This document shows positions 46,502 through 55,318 of a DNA stretch of 64,000 nt, in pieces. Source of the stretch: Nitrospirota bacterium (GTDB lineage: Bacteria; Nitrospirota; Leptospirillia; Leptospirillales; Leptospirillaceae); the NCBI GenBank assembly GCA_021785195.1, contig JAJYGC010000016.1:1-64000 (forward strand), in the 5' to 3' direction. Positions within the stretch are counted from its first letter, which is position 1; the number at the start of each line of letters is the position of its first letter. The position numbers and the translations under genes were made by a program. A model generated the notes under the pieces. That model searched no databases, was not told the DNA's origin, and saw only the letters and a list, made by a program, of their open reading frames with translations.

Positions 46502-47190
46502 TGGAAATTGAATTGCCACCGGATTGCCTGATCCTGTGGGATCTGGATGGTACGCTGGTGGATTCTCGGAAAGATCTTGTCAAGGCTACGAACATGGCCG
46601 TTCAGGAATTGGGGTATTCTCCGGTCAAGGAAGACCACTTTGCCCGGATGGTCGGGAACGGTGTCCGATACCTTGTGAATGCGGCGTTGCCTGAAGAGGC
46701 GCCTCCGGAAGAGCGGGAGCGAGCCATTGATATTTTTCTGGCCTACTACCGAAAGCATATCGCGGATGAAACGCGATTTTTCCCGGGAATCCAGTCGATT
46801 CTGGAGTCTCTTCCAGTGATCCACGCTGTCGTCTCAAACAAAAGAGAGGACCTCTGCCGGGAGTTGATCGGGAAGATGAGTGTCTCTTCCCTGTTTGCGG
46901 AAATTGTCGGAGGAGATACCTATGCCCAGAGAAAGCCGGATCCCGAACCCGTCATCCGGATGATGGAACGTTTTGGAGTGTCTGAAGAACGGACGCTGCT
47001 GATCGGCGACAGTGTGGTCGACATGGAAGCCGGCCGTCGGGCAAAGATCAGGACGGTCGGTGTGACATGGGGGTTTGGGAACCCTCTCGAACAAGAAGAG
47101 TTCAGGCCAGATTGGGTGTTTCAGAATGTTGACGGTCTTGCGGCGTTCCTGTCGGATTGGTGTGGGAGTCTGTCAGGAGAAACAAGGTAA
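46501..47190 (+). CDS. gph: phosphoglycolate phosphatase-like HAD hydrolase
   Basis: A 229-residue HAD-superfamily phosphatase: nucleophile motif LWDLDGTLVDSRKDLV, cap domain, VVSNK for the second motif, RKPDPEPVIRMM and LLIGDSVVDMEAGRRAKIRTVGVTWGFG. Length and order match Gph, which clears 2-phosphoglycolate. It is the last gene of the overlapped run. Its last 89 nt overlap the opposite-strand DUF4149 gene. Confidence 0.87.
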   Translation: MEIELPPDCLILWDLDGTLVDSRKDLVKATNMAVQELGYSPVKEDHFARMVGNGVRYLVNAALPEEAPPEERERAIDIFLAYYRKHIADETRFFPGIQSILESLPVIHAVVSNKREDLCRELIGKMSVSSLFAEIVGGDTYAQRKPDPEPVIRMMERFGVSEERTLLIGDSVVDMEAGRRAKIRTVGVTWGFGNPLEQEEFRPDWVFQNVDGLAAFLSDWCGSLSGETR

Positions 47191-47623
47191 GGGCCAGGTA
47201 TCCCGCAAGGATAAAGCCATTGATCAGCACTGATTGCTGGTGGAGGGAGTCAAATGCGGCCTTGAGGGACAGGTCCCCTTGATGGGAGAGCCAGGCCGCC
47301 CGGGAAGCCATGGCTCGAGGTCCCAGGGAAAGAGCAAGATATCCCGTTCCAACGGACAGCACGATCCAGGCGATCAGGGATCTTTTGGCAGAATCAGGTC
47401 GAAGGGCATATAGCCCGGCCTGGAGGGCAAGTGCCACGAGGGTAAAAATAAACAGCAGGTGAAAGTAGGGAGGAAAGAGAATACCCACAACCTCCCCTGC
47501 CATCTCCTTCCCCAGTGAAATGAAAAGGGTCGGGGTCACGAACAGCGTGAAGACAAGGGTTCCTCCCGTCAGAAAGACCAGAATGAATCCATAGATGAGG
47601 TTCAGAAGGCGTCGCAAGATCAT
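47102..47623 (-). CDS. DUF4149-like membrane protein
   Basis: A 173-residue protein with four helices: LIYGFILVFLTGGTLVFTLFVTPTLFISLG, FPPYFHLLFIFTLVALALQAG, LIAWIVLSVGTGYLALS and LINGFILAGYLALTLFLLT. The layout is that of the DUF4149/TMEM205 group of unknown function. It is convergent with gph and overlaps it by 89 nt, so its last 30 residues share DNA with the end of gph. Confidence 0.75.
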   Translation of the reverse strand: MILRRLLNLIYGFILVFLTGGTLVFTLFVTPTLFISLGKEMAGEVVGILFPPYFHLLFIFTLVALALQAGLYALRPDSAKRSLIAWIVLSVGTGYLALSLGPRAMASRAAWLSHQGDLSLKAAFDSLHQQSVLINGFILAGYLALTLFLLTDSHTNPTGTPQDRQHSETPNLA

Positions 47624-47812
47624 GGCTCAGTGTATGGGAGCGATGAATCCCGGGTCAAGGGGAATCCGGCTATTGGGCGATGGACCGTTGATGGGACGAA
47701 GTCTTCTGGATGGCCGGTTTCCCTGCCTGAAATACCGGTCGTGTTGGTCAAAGGCTGTCTTTCTGGTGTCCGCCTCAATGATCAGTCGTCGGAATCCAAC
47801 AATCAGGAGACA

Positions 47813-47905
47813 ATGGTGACTCGATCCATTACGTTCTCCTTCCTTTATCGATTAGGACGTTCTCTGACCCAAATGGGAAAGTTGCCCCCTTGGAACCGGG
47901 AGTGA
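47813..47905 (+). CDS. possible 30-residue leader peptide before MFS gene
   Basis: An ATG with AGGAG just upstream starts a short frame (VTRSITFSFLYRLGRSLTQ...) whose TGA overlaps the GTG at 47902 of the MFS gene in the arrangement GTGA. This could couple translation of the transporter. The spacing between AGGAG and ATG is short, and the frame could be chance. Confidence 0.3.
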   Translation: MVTRSITFSFLYRLGRSLTQMGKLPPWNRE

Positions 47906-49158
47906 CCGAGCCTGGATCCCGGAAACCCCGTGTTCCGGAAAGGATCAGTCTGCTAGGCCTCAGTTCCATGAACTTCTTTCTTGGAGAGATCGTTGGAGTG
48001 GGGGTTCCATTTCTCAACGCTTTTCTGAAAAACCATCACTGGTCCTTTCAGGAGGTGGGGATTGCCACCTCCATGATCGGTTTCGGGACATTGCTTTTTC
48101 AGGGATTTTCGGGGGTCTTTGCCGACCTTCTGAGGGAACCCAGGCTTTTGATGGGGGCAATGATTCTTCTTTACGGAGTCTGCTTTTCATTGGTTTCGGT
48201 GAGTACCCCCCATCATACTCTTACAGACAGTCTCCTCTTTGGGGTCGGGATGGCCAGTTCTTTTTTTGCCCCTCTTTCGGCTTCCCTGGCTTTTTCCCTT
48301 GTGGGACACCGCTCGTTCGCTCAGGTGATGGGGCAGACCCAAATGTGGAATCACGCGGGTTTTCTTGTCTCGGCACTCATCGCGATGGGAATCATCCCGT
48401 TTTTGGGGTTGGGCTCAGTCTTCATTCCGATTGCACTGGGGGCATGTCTGGGGGCCGTTTCTCTTGTCCTGATCAGAAAGAGTGACTTGATCTATCATCT
48501 GGTTCGGGAACCGGGCGAGGAAAAGACTCTGGGTGAGAATCTTGACACAATCCGGGATGAACGGACCCTTTCCCAGGTCTTCATCGATTTTTTTAAAAAT
48601 CCTGCCATTCGCATCCTTCTTCTTTCAACGACACTGTTTCAGATCTCCAATGCCCCTGTCATGCCGCTCCTTCTTTTGTACCTTCGATTCCTTGATGGAG
48701 GAAACGGAAAACTGGCATGGGTTGTCCTGATTGCCCAGGCCACAATGATTCCGGTCGCCTGGGCGAGCGCCCGTTATAGTCCCCGATGGGGACACAAGCT
48801 GGTCTTTTCCGTTGCATTCATCGTAATGCCGATCCGTTCACTGATTTGTGCGGCCACGACAAATACCGGGATCCTTTTGGCGACTCAGGTACTCGATGGT
48901 TTGGCCGGGGGGATTTACGGAGTGGTGGTGGCTTTGATCGTGGGAGATCTCACCAGGGGGAAAAAAGGGTTCAACATGTTGATGGGCCTTTCACAGATCG
49001 CGATGGCCCTCGGTGCGGTCATTGGACCCATGATTCAGGGAATTACGGTGGGGGGAGTGGGATTCCGTTTCACCTTTCTTGTTTTTGCAGGGGTTGCCTC
49101 GCTGGCGGGGATCATTTATTTTCATTTCATGCCGGATGATCTTTCCAAACATCGATGA
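47902..49158 (+). CDS. MFS transporter
   Basis: A 418-residue major-facilitator protein with twelve helices. Signatures include FFLGEIVGVGVPFLNAFLKNHHW, IGFGTLLFQGFSGVFADLLREPR with the loop 2-3 motif in degenerate form, and GKKGFNMLMGLSQIAMALGAVIGP. The substrate is unknown. The start could be the TTG at 47890 or the GTG at 47902; neither has a classical ribosome site, and the second overlaps a short upstream frame. Confidence 0.85.
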   Translation: MTEPGSRKPRVPERISLLGLSSMNFFLGEIVGVGVPFLNAFLKNHHWSFQEVGIATSMIGFGTLLFQGFSGVFADLLREPRLLMGAMILLYGVCFSLVSVSTPHHTLTDSLLFGVGMASSFFAPLSASLAFSLVGHRSFAQVMGQTQMWNHAGFLVSALIAMGIIPFLGLGSVFIPIALGACLGAVSLVLIRKSDLIYHLVREPGEEKTLGENLDTIRDERTLSQVFIDFFKNPAIRILLLSTTLFQISNAPVMPLLLLYLRFLDGGNGKLAWVVLIAQATMIPVAWASARYSPRWGHKLVFSVAFIVMPIRSLICAATTNTGILLATQVLDGLAGGIYGVVVALIVGDLTRGKKGFNMLMGLSQIAMALGAVIGPMIQGITVGGVGFRFTFLVFAGVASLAGIIYFHFMPDDLSKHR

Positions 49159-49191
49159 ATGGTGTGGCAATCCATCAATCAGGCGGGTAGG

Positions 49192-49659
49192 TCATTCAAG
49201 AATTTTGATCTTTTCAACCAGTGGACCTTTTTGAGTGGTGCGAAAGCTCACCGTCACCCTGTCCCCCGGTTTGAGAGATTTGACTCCCACTGTTTTTCCT
49301 TTTTTGAACACACTTGTTCGGGGGCTCAGATCTCCACCGAACACAGCCTCTGAAATCTCCCCCCTTTTGTGGATCACCAGGACTGTCATCGGATGATCCA
49401 GCAGGTTCACATGTTCCAGTCTGCCGGTGAATGTTCGGAGCAAGGGTTTTGTTGGGGGCTTTTTTTTGGGTTTGCTTGAATGGGTCTTTGTCTTGGAGAA
49501 AAGTGGGGAAAGGGGATTCCCGGAAAGTAATGGGTGATTGGATGTGGACTCCGAACGGGATTCCGAAGCTGTTGCCACTTCCATCCCTACGTAGGTCAGG
49601 GAGAGGGCTGAAAGAAAAATCAGGGGGAAAAAAAGTTGGGGCCGGGATCTATTGCGCAT
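49192..49659 (-). CDS. exported protein of unknown function
   Basis: A 155-residue protein with an N-terminal hydrophobic export signal (LFFPLIFLSALSLTYVGM). A Lys/Ser/Pro-rich linker is followed by a small beta-type domain: TFTGRLEHVNLLDHPMTVLVIHKRGE and VKSLKPGDRVTVSFRTTQKG, an OB/SH3-like strand pattern. Related to small exported DUF5666-type domains by style only. Confidence 0.6.
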   Translation of the reverse strand: MRNRSRPQLFFPLIFLSALSLTYVGMEVATASESRSESTSNHPLLSGNPLSPLFSKTKTHSSKPKKKPPTKPLLRTFTGRLEHVNLLDHPMTVLVIHKRGEISEAVFGGDLSPRTSVFKKGKTVGVKSLKPGDRVTVSFRTTQKGPLVEKIKILE

Positions 49660-50217
49660 CTGTCCTCCATCATTTCATAATCCGCCTTGAACATGTAAGT
49701 GTCGGCAATTTCGTCAGGGTCCATCCTCATCATACTCAGGAAAACCCGATGCATCCATCCTTTCTTCCTGGAACAGGGGTCAGGCGGCCCCCGACGACTT
49801 TATAAGGATTTTAAGGCGGGTCCGGGATCAAGGATTCTGGTCCCACCTTTAAAGTATTTGGTTCTTCCAACTAGGCATTGACAACATTCCAAAAGTTTAA
49901 TACTCTCTGAATCGCATCTATATTTCTTGACCACTGCAAGAAATCACCCGATTATCTTCTTGATAAACCGAAGCATTGACATCCCTTCTCCAACCATAGC
50001 AAGAAATCACTCGTTTTTTTCCTTATGAACCAAAGCACCCAAGCATTTTTCTGACCGTTCCTCATGTCCTCATAAAGCGGGTCGCTCATATCCCTGGCTT
50101 CTACCTCTGATCTGAATCCCCATTCTTTTTGGTTTGGGATCGGTAATGTCGAATCGGATTGTTGTTAGACGGGGATGCATTTTGATGAAGGTTGGGATGA
50201 CATGGGATAAGTCTATT
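49660..50217. other. 558-nt AT-richer spacer upstream of catalase gene
   Basis: No gene is visible. It includes two imperfect 63-nt direct repeats (from 49936) and several TTGACA-like hexamers (for instance near 49878) without a matching -10. The AT content is higher than in most of the window. Confidence 0.5.
49936..50061. repeat. two imperfect tandem copies of a 63-nt unit
   Basis: GCAAGAAATCACCCG at 49936 and GCAAGAAATCACTCG at 49999 start two units of 63 nt. Each continues with a pyrimidine-rich part and AAACCGAAGCA or GAACCAAAGCA. The two share about two thirds of bases. They lie about 160-280 nt before the catalase start and could be regulator sites or decayed repeat. Confidence 0.5.
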
Positions 50218-52383
50218 ATGAATAAAAAGAAAAAACATGACGAAGATATTAAAAATGCTGATTTGGCCAGGTTTGTCCAGGACAGCACGGGGCAATATCT
50301 CACGACCGATCAAGGGCTGCGGATCAATGATGACCAGAATTCTCTAAAAGCCGGGGAACGCGGATCGACCCTGCTCGAGGATTTCATCCAGCAGGAGAAG
50401 ATTACCCATTTTGATCACGAACGGATTCCTGAACGCGTTGTTCATGCCCGAGGTGCCGGGGCGCATGGTTACTTTCAGGTCTACGAATCACAAGCCAAAT
50501 TGACCAAGGCTGGCTTTCTCCAAGATCCTTCATTGAAAACACCGGTGTTCGCGCGCTTTTCCACTGTGGCTGGTTCACGGGGATCCTCCGATTTTGCGCG
50601 TGATGTTCGAGGTTTCGCGGTGAAATTCTACACAAAGGAAGGTAACTATGATCTTGTCGGAAACAACATGCCGGTGTTCTTCATTCAGGATGCCGTCAAG
50701 TTTCCTGACCTGATCCATTCGGTAAAACCCGAACCCCATAATGAAATCCCTCAAGCGGCCACCGCCCACGATACTTTCTGGGACTTTATTTCCCTGATGC
50801 CCGAATCCATGCACATGATCATGTGGATCATGTCGGATCGCGCCATTCCCCGGAGCCTCCGGATGATGGAAGGGTTCGGGGTCCATACGTTCCGTTTTAT
50901 CAATGCTGAAGGGAAATCGCGCTTTGTGAAGTTTCACTGGAAACCGTTGCTAGGTGTTCATTCGGTGGTCTGGAACGAAGCACTTGAGATCTCCGGGAAG
51001 GATCCTGATTTTCAGCGCAGGGATTTATGGGAGTCCATTGAAAATGGCGATTTCCCGGAATGGGAATTCGGGGTACAGATCATCGAAGAAGAAGACGAGA
51101 ACAAATTCGATTTCGACCTCCTAGACCCCACCAAGCTTATTCCCGAAGAACTGGTACCGGTCCAGCGTATCGGCAAGATGGTTTTGAACCGAAACCCACA
51201 GAACTACTTCGCAGAAACCGAACAGGTCGCCTTCCACCCCGGTCATCTGGTTCCCGGCATTGACTTTACGAATGACCCTTTGCTGCAAGGGCGTTTGTTC
51301 TCCTATACAGATACGCAATTGACAAGGTTGGGTGGGCCAAATTTCCATGAAATCCCGATCAACCGTTCAGTCGCGCCGGTGAACAATAACCAGCGTGAAG
51401 GACATATGCGCCAGTCGATCAATGCTGGGCGTGTGAGCTATTCGCCAAATACCTTGGGCGGAGGCTGTCCGATGCAGGCAGGAGCCGACTTGAGCGGCTT
51501 TGTCAGTCATTCGGAAAAGATCAATGCACAGAAAGTTCGCGGCAAAAGCGAGAAATTTTTTGATCATTTCAGTCAGGCATCGCTGTTCTTCAATAGCCAG
51601 GCTGATTGGGAACGGGAGCACATTGTGAAAGCCTTGCAGTTTGAACTTGGCAAGGTGAAAACCCCAGTCGTGTGCGAACGCATGGTCGGCATGCTGGCGC
51701 AAGTGGACAAATCCCTCGCCGTTCGAGTGGCGGCCGGTCTGGGAATCGCCGTCCCAACCAAGCTTCAGTTGCCGTTGAACCGAAGTGTACCGGCAGATGC
51801 AAATCCAGATGATTACCAGTCAAAACCAGCGAGGAAATCTGCTGGCATCTCACCTGCCTTGAGTATGTCCAACAAGCCTTCAGACGGCATCAGGACGCGC
51901 AAGATTGCCATACTGGCTGACGATGGTGTAGACGATACGGCGCTGACAGCCATGAAAAAGGCTCTGATGGCAGCTGGTGCCAATTGCAGGGTTGTCGCTC
52001 CACGAGGCGGGATGTTGATAGGCGAAGGTGGCACTGAAATCAAGGTTGACCACAGTCTGGCAACGACGGGTTCAGTGTTGTTTGACGCGGTCTATGTTCC
52101 AGGGGGCACACGGAGTGTTGCAACGCTTGGAAACGAAGCCGATGCGTTAGATTTCATCAATCAGGCTTACAGACATTGCAAGACCATCGCCGCATCGGGA
52201 GAAGGCCGCAAATTGGTATCGGCTTCCACCGGGAGTCAAGGGGAAGACGGTGATGGCGAGCAGTTCCCTGGGATCATCCTTGGATCTGAAGGTTCCATTG
52301 AAAAAATTGTGGAGGATTTTATCGGTGCGATCTCCCGACACCGTCACTGGAAAAGGGAAATGAAGGCTAATGCTCCGGGATAG
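50218..52383 (+). CDS. katE: large-subunit catalase (HPII / KatE type)
   Basis: About 721 residues. The catalase core has VVHARGAGAHGYF (catalytic His), FSTVAGSRGSSDFARDVRGFAVKFYTKEGNYDLVGNNMPVFFI (catalytic Asn), and RLFSYTDTQLTRLG with the heme-ligand Tyr. The C-terminal extra domain beginning at RKIAILADDGVDDTALTAMKK is the class I glutamine-amidotransferase-like part found in HPII. It breaks down H2O2 in the cytoplasm. The codon use is more AT-rich than neighbours, suggesting lateral arrival. The ATG at 50218 is chosen; ATGs at 50185 and 50197 are alternatives. Confidence 0.95.
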   Translation: MNKKKKHDEDIKNADLARFVQDSTGQYLTTDQGLRINDDQNSLKAGERGSTLLEDFIQQEKITHFDHERIPERVVHARGAGAHGYFQVYESQAKLTKAGFLQDPSLKTPVFARFSTVAGSRGSSDFARDVRGFAVKFYTKEGNYDLVGNNMPVFFIQDAVKFPDLIHSVKPEPHNEIPQAATAHDTFWDFISLMPESMHMIMWIMSDRAIPRSLRMMEGFGVHTFRFINAEGKSRFVKFHWKPLLGVHSVVWNEALEISGKDPDFQRRDLWESIENGDFPEWEFGVQIIEEEDENKFDFDLLDPTKLIPEELVPVQRIGKMVLNRNPQNYFAETEQVAFHPGHLVPGIDFTNDPLLQGRLFSYTDTQLTRLGGPNFHEIPINRSVAPVNNNQREGHMRQSINAGRVSYSPNTLGGGCPMQAGADLSGFVSHSEKINAQKVRGKSEKFFDHFSQASLFFNSQADWEREHIVKALQFELGKVKTPVVCERMVGMLAQVDKSLAVRVAAGLGIAVPTKLQLPLNRSVPADANPDDYQSKPARKSAGISPALSMSNKPSDGIRTRKIAILADDGVDDTALTAMKKALMAAGANCRVVAPRGGMLIGEGGTEIKVDHSLATTGSVLFDAVYVPGGTRSVATLGNEADALDFINQAYRHCKTIAASGEGRKLVSASTGSQGEDGDGEQFPGIILGSEGSIEKIVEDFIGAISRHRHWKREMKANAPG

Positions 52384-52706
52384 ACTTGTGAGCGAAATGA
52401 AACAGTTTCCGCTGACTTAAAACTGTTCACATCTTTAGCCCCCCGAATTGTGAGGGGTGCGGAAATTGGGAGGCTTGATGGAAGAAGCGATCAGACAGAA
52501 TGCGAACGATGGAATTGTTCATGCAACGGGGAATACCGCTCTCCTCCCTTCAAACTCTGTGTCATTGGGGGCCATTTTTGCTGGTTCTGTTGGCCTTCTA
52601 TTCCAGGCATTCAGCTTCCAGCCATCATCCTGATCGCGTTGTTTATCCATTAGACAGCAAGACTGTTATGCCTGCTTCCAACCTAAACCTAAGGAGAAAA
52701 GACATC
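52384..52706. other. 323-nt spacer between catalase and hemerythrin genes
   Basis: Contains a short G/C hairpin around 52440 without T-run and a frame of about 65 codons with hydrophobic end (near 52600-52653) but no clear ribosome site. It may be the decayed remains of a small membrane protein gene. Confidence 0.4.
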
Positions 52707-53186
52707 ATGGAAACCCAAACGGCGACAATGAATCAAAAAAATCAGACACCGGCCCAGGACGCAACGGAATTGTTGATTGCTGACCATAAGGCGGTCAGCG
52801 GATTGTTTGCTGAGTTCGAGAAAACGCAATCGAATGCTGAAAAAAAACGACTCGTTTCCAAAATCTGTAAAGAGCTGACTGTGCATGCACAAATCGAAGA
52901 GGAAATTTTTTACCCGGCAGTCAAGATTGCCTTGAAAGACAAGGAACTGGTTCCCGAAGCCAGGGTGGAACACCAAGTCTTGAAATCGCTCATCGAACAG
53001 GTTGATGGCCTGGAACCTGATGGGGAGATGTTTAATGCCAAGATCATGGTGATGTATGAATACGTCAAACATCACGTCAAGGAAGAGCAGGAGAAAATGT
53101 TCCCAAAGGCAAAAGCCACGAGTTTGAATATGCATGAACTAGGAGGCAAGCTTTCCGATCGTAAGAAAGCGCTCCTCGCGGAGTGA
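52707..53186 (+). CDS. hemerythrin-domain (HHE) protein
   Basis: A 159-residue protein. HKAVSGLFAEFEKTQ, ELTVHAQIEEEIFYPAV, EARVEHQVLKSLIEQ and YEYVKHHVKEEQEKMFPKAK supply the His and Glu/Asp ligands of a di-iron HHE four-helix bundle, so binding of O2, NO or iron is expected. AAGGAG lies before the ATG. It follows the catalase and shares its AT-richer style; the two could act together in oxidative stress. Confidence 0.88.
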   Translation: METQTATMNQKNQTPAQDATELLIADHKAVSGLFAEFEKTQSNAEKKRLVSKICKELTVHAQIEEEIFYPAVKIALKDKELVPEARVEHQVLKSLIEQVDGLEPDGEMFNAKIMVMYEYVKHHVKEEQEKMFPKAKATSLNMHELGGKLSDRKKALLAE

Positions 53187-53644
53187 TACTTAAGCAAAGC
53201 AAATCGTAAAATGCTTGGACCTTGATTGAACGTTTGACCGCTCATTCCCCCTTCTAAGCCCACAGGGCAAGAGGGGGGCAAGGGGGCGGTTTTGTTTTCC
53301 GCTTAAGATATTTTTTCCCATGCAGACCGTCAACCGTTTTCGATCCCCCAGAATTCCGATTCAGGATTGGACCCAAGCTCCCCGGTCGGTTTTTGGGAGG
53401 AATTTTTTAAGATTCAGGTCCGCTCCTATTCGAACAGGTCATCTTCGACCCCTTGTCTCCCTGGAACAAACTCCTGCCGTCAGGCCCAACATGACGGACC
53501 ATCAAGGGAGTTCCGGAGGGATTTGCTTGAGAAGCATTGACTGTCACAGACTTTGCTGCCACCTCCTCAGAAGTTCCCCATTCCGCACCTGTCCGGCTCT
53601 TTGTGCAGAAGACCTTCCGGTTTCCCCGAGTCCGGACCGTCATC
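53187..53644. other. 458-nt spacer with terminator and no gene
   Basis: The first part has the terminator after the hemerythrin gene. The rest has no recognised gene or repeat; it may include the outer end of the decayed insertion sequence. Confidence 0.45.
53237..53298 (+). terminator. probable terminator after hemerythrin gene
   Basis: ACCG and CCCCCTT (53237-53253) can pair with AAGGGGG and CGGT (53280-53290), enclosing a second small stem, followed by TTTTGTTTT. Position, 50 nt after the hemerythrin stop, fits. Confidence 0.5.
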
Positions 53645-54037
53645 TCAGGCCGAACAGAACAGGGGCCGGCATTGACCGCGGATCCGTGACAGGCTTTCCT
53701 GGGACCCGGCACCCACCGCCAGTTTGAGAACAAGCGTCCGGTCATGCCGCACGATCCGGCCCGGCATGGAAAAAAGCTTCCATCGGACAGTTCTCAGTGT
53801 CCACGTCAGGCCGGAGGCCGGAATAGAAGATCCCGTTTGAACCCGATAAAGAGGTTATAGGCCAGCACGCCAACCCGGAAAAACACCGCATTGGCGTGCA
53901 AGGTCACCGGTGGGCATGTACTCCATCCCCACCCCGTTCTTGAGTTCCTTGAAGAAGTTTTCGAAATGGCCCCTCAGCTGGTGTCAGCCCAGCACCTGTT
54001 GCGGGCTCCATTCCGGTCAGAAAGAGGGTGTATCTCA
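53645..54037 (-). pseudogene. decayed C-terminal part of an IS1380-family transposase
   Basis: Read on the minus strand, pieces in different frames give MEPQQVLG, then HQLRGHFENFFKELKNG and VGMEYMPTG, then (after a frameshift) LHANAVFFRVGVLAYNLFIG with FKRDLLF, then (after a stop) TVRWKLFSMPGRIVRHDRTL and VLKLAVG. This is the C-terminal order of IS1380-type DDE transposases, including the YxxR-E-KELK-type region. At least one extra base, one stop where Trp is expected (TGG to TGA), and two further breaks separate them. The N-terminal two thirds are missing, so the element is dead. Confidence 0.75.
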
Positions 54038-54113
54038 CCTAAAATCCAACAGGGAAAAGGGGTTTCTTTGTTTCGTCACAGCTCTGTATCAGAACCGGTG
54101 ATCAGAAATGATG

Positions 54114-54142
54114 TTGAAATCTATTCTATCTTCTGGTCTAAT
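54114..54142 (+). promoter_or_regulatory. sigma70-type promoter of the ATP synthase operon
   Basis: TTGAAA (54114-54119) and TCTAAT (54137-54142) with exact 17-nt spacing; each matches consensus at five of six positions. It would give a leader of about 147 nt before the first gene. No better pair is seen between the transposase remnant and the operon. Confidence 0.65.
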
Positions 54143-54295
54143 GGTAGAGTTTTTCTCACAGACATGTGGCTTATTCCCCGACGCAGGGGGCTCCGCAAGA
54201 ACTCTGCCGAACTGGCAGGGGCACCCCGCCGAACCCTCTCCGATTCTCCTTCTTTCGGCATTTCCGGTCCCCGGATGGCAAGGTGTGGGTACTCA

Positions 54296-54544
54296 ATGAG
54301 AGAGAAGAGCACCAACGGATTTGTGTTTGTGGCACGTCTGGGTTTTGAGTTGGTTGCAGTGACGTTTGTTTGTGCAGGGATCGGTTATTTCTTTGATTCG
54401 CGTCTTGGAATGCGTATTTTTCCCGCATTGTCCATTATCGGTCTTCTGATCGGTGGGGGTGCGGGGTTCTGGCTGGTTTACCGGACAATCACGCGGATGA
54501 CGGAGCCGACGGAACTGAATGATGACCATCAAGACCGGGAGTAG
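54296..54544 (+). CDS. AtpZ/AtpI-like small membrane protein
   Basis: An 82-residue protein with two helices: FELVAVTFVCAGIGYFFDSRLG and PALSIIGLLIGGGAGFWLVYRTI. The Gly-rich pattern is that of AtpZ/AtpI, thought to help assemble the c-ring or transport Mg. It opens the atp operon, three nt before atpB. The ATG has AAGGTG at a longer distance. Confidence 0.8.
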   Translation: MREKSTNGFVFVARLGFELVAVTFVCAGIGYFFDSRLGMRIFPALSIIGLLIGGGAGFWLVYRTITRMTEPTELNDDHQDRE

Positions 54545-54547
54545 GGG

Positions 54548-55282
54548 TTGAACGGTAATCCGCTTGAAGAGTTCTTTCTGCATACAATTGCGAAGGTTCA
54601 CCTGTTTGGGATGACAATTTCTGTCAGTGAGGCTGTGGTTTCATTCTGGATCATTGCGGGAATCGCACTTTTGGGGGCGTTCCACCTCAAGGTGAGGGCT
54701 ACGGTTGTCCCCGGAAAATTCCAGGGCCTCGTTGAAATGCTGTACGAGACGATGGCGCGGGTCGTTGATGAAAATATCGGGCCCGAGTACAGGGAACGAT
54801 ATCTCCCATGGATCCTGTCCCTTTTCCTGATCGTTTTCCTCGGGAATTTTCTGGGTCTCGTTCCCAGGGTGTTTACCGTGACATCCGAAATCGTTGTGAC
54901 GGGAATCATGGCGGTGGCCGTCTATCTGACGAGTCTGGTGATCGGGTTCTCCAGGCATGGGCTTCGATTTTTCTCGGTCCTTGTTCCTGAGGGGGTGCCT
55001 TTGTGGATGACCCCCCTCATTATTCCGATCGAAATCATTTCCCAGCTTGCCCGGCCGCTTTCCCTGGCCGTCCGGCTTTTTGCCAACATGACGGCAGGGC
55101 ACACAATCCTTTTTGTGCTCTTTACCCTGACCGGGACGTTAGCGGTTTATCTGAAGTGGCTTCCATTTTCGATTTCCGTCGTCCTGTATCTCCTGGAGGT
55201 CCTGGTGGCCTTTATCCAGGCTTATATATTCGCCATCCTGTCCGCTGTCTATATCGGTCAGGCCGTGAAGCTCAATCACTAG
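54548..55282 (+). CDS. atpB: ATP synthase subunit a
   Basis: A 244-residue membrane protein of the Fo part. The essential arginine lies in RPLSLAVRLFANMTAGH, followed by the helix KWLPFSISVVLYLLEVLVAFIQAYIFAILSAVYIG. LSLFLIVFLGNFLGLVP is also typical. It forms the proton half-channels beside the c-ring. The TTG start has GGGAG five nt upstream. Confidence 0.94.
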   Translation: MNGNPLEEFFLHTIAKVHLFGMTISVSEAVVSFWIIAGIALLGAFHLKVRATVVPGKFQGLVEMLYETMARVVDENIGPEYRERYLPWILSLFLIVFLGNFLGLVPRVFTVTSEIVVTGIMAVAVYLTSLVIGFSRHGLRFFSVLVPEGVPLWMTPLIIPIEIISQLARPLSLAVRLFANMTAGHTILFVLFTLTGTLAVYLKWLPFSISVVLYLLEVLVAFIQAYIFAILSAVYIGQAVKLNH

Positions 55283-55318
55283 ATTCTTAACTCAATCGGG
55301 AATGGAGGGTCACTTTTC

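Noticed and set aside
52430-52460. CCCC/GGGG hairpin after the catalase gene
   Set aside because: Only four base pairs around a nine-nt loop and no T-run; not called a terminator.
52450-52653. Possible remnant of a small hydrophobic DUF3309-like gene between katE and the hemerythrin gene
   Set aside because: Only a short LPAIILIALFIH-type end is protein-like and spacing and motif do not support a real match.
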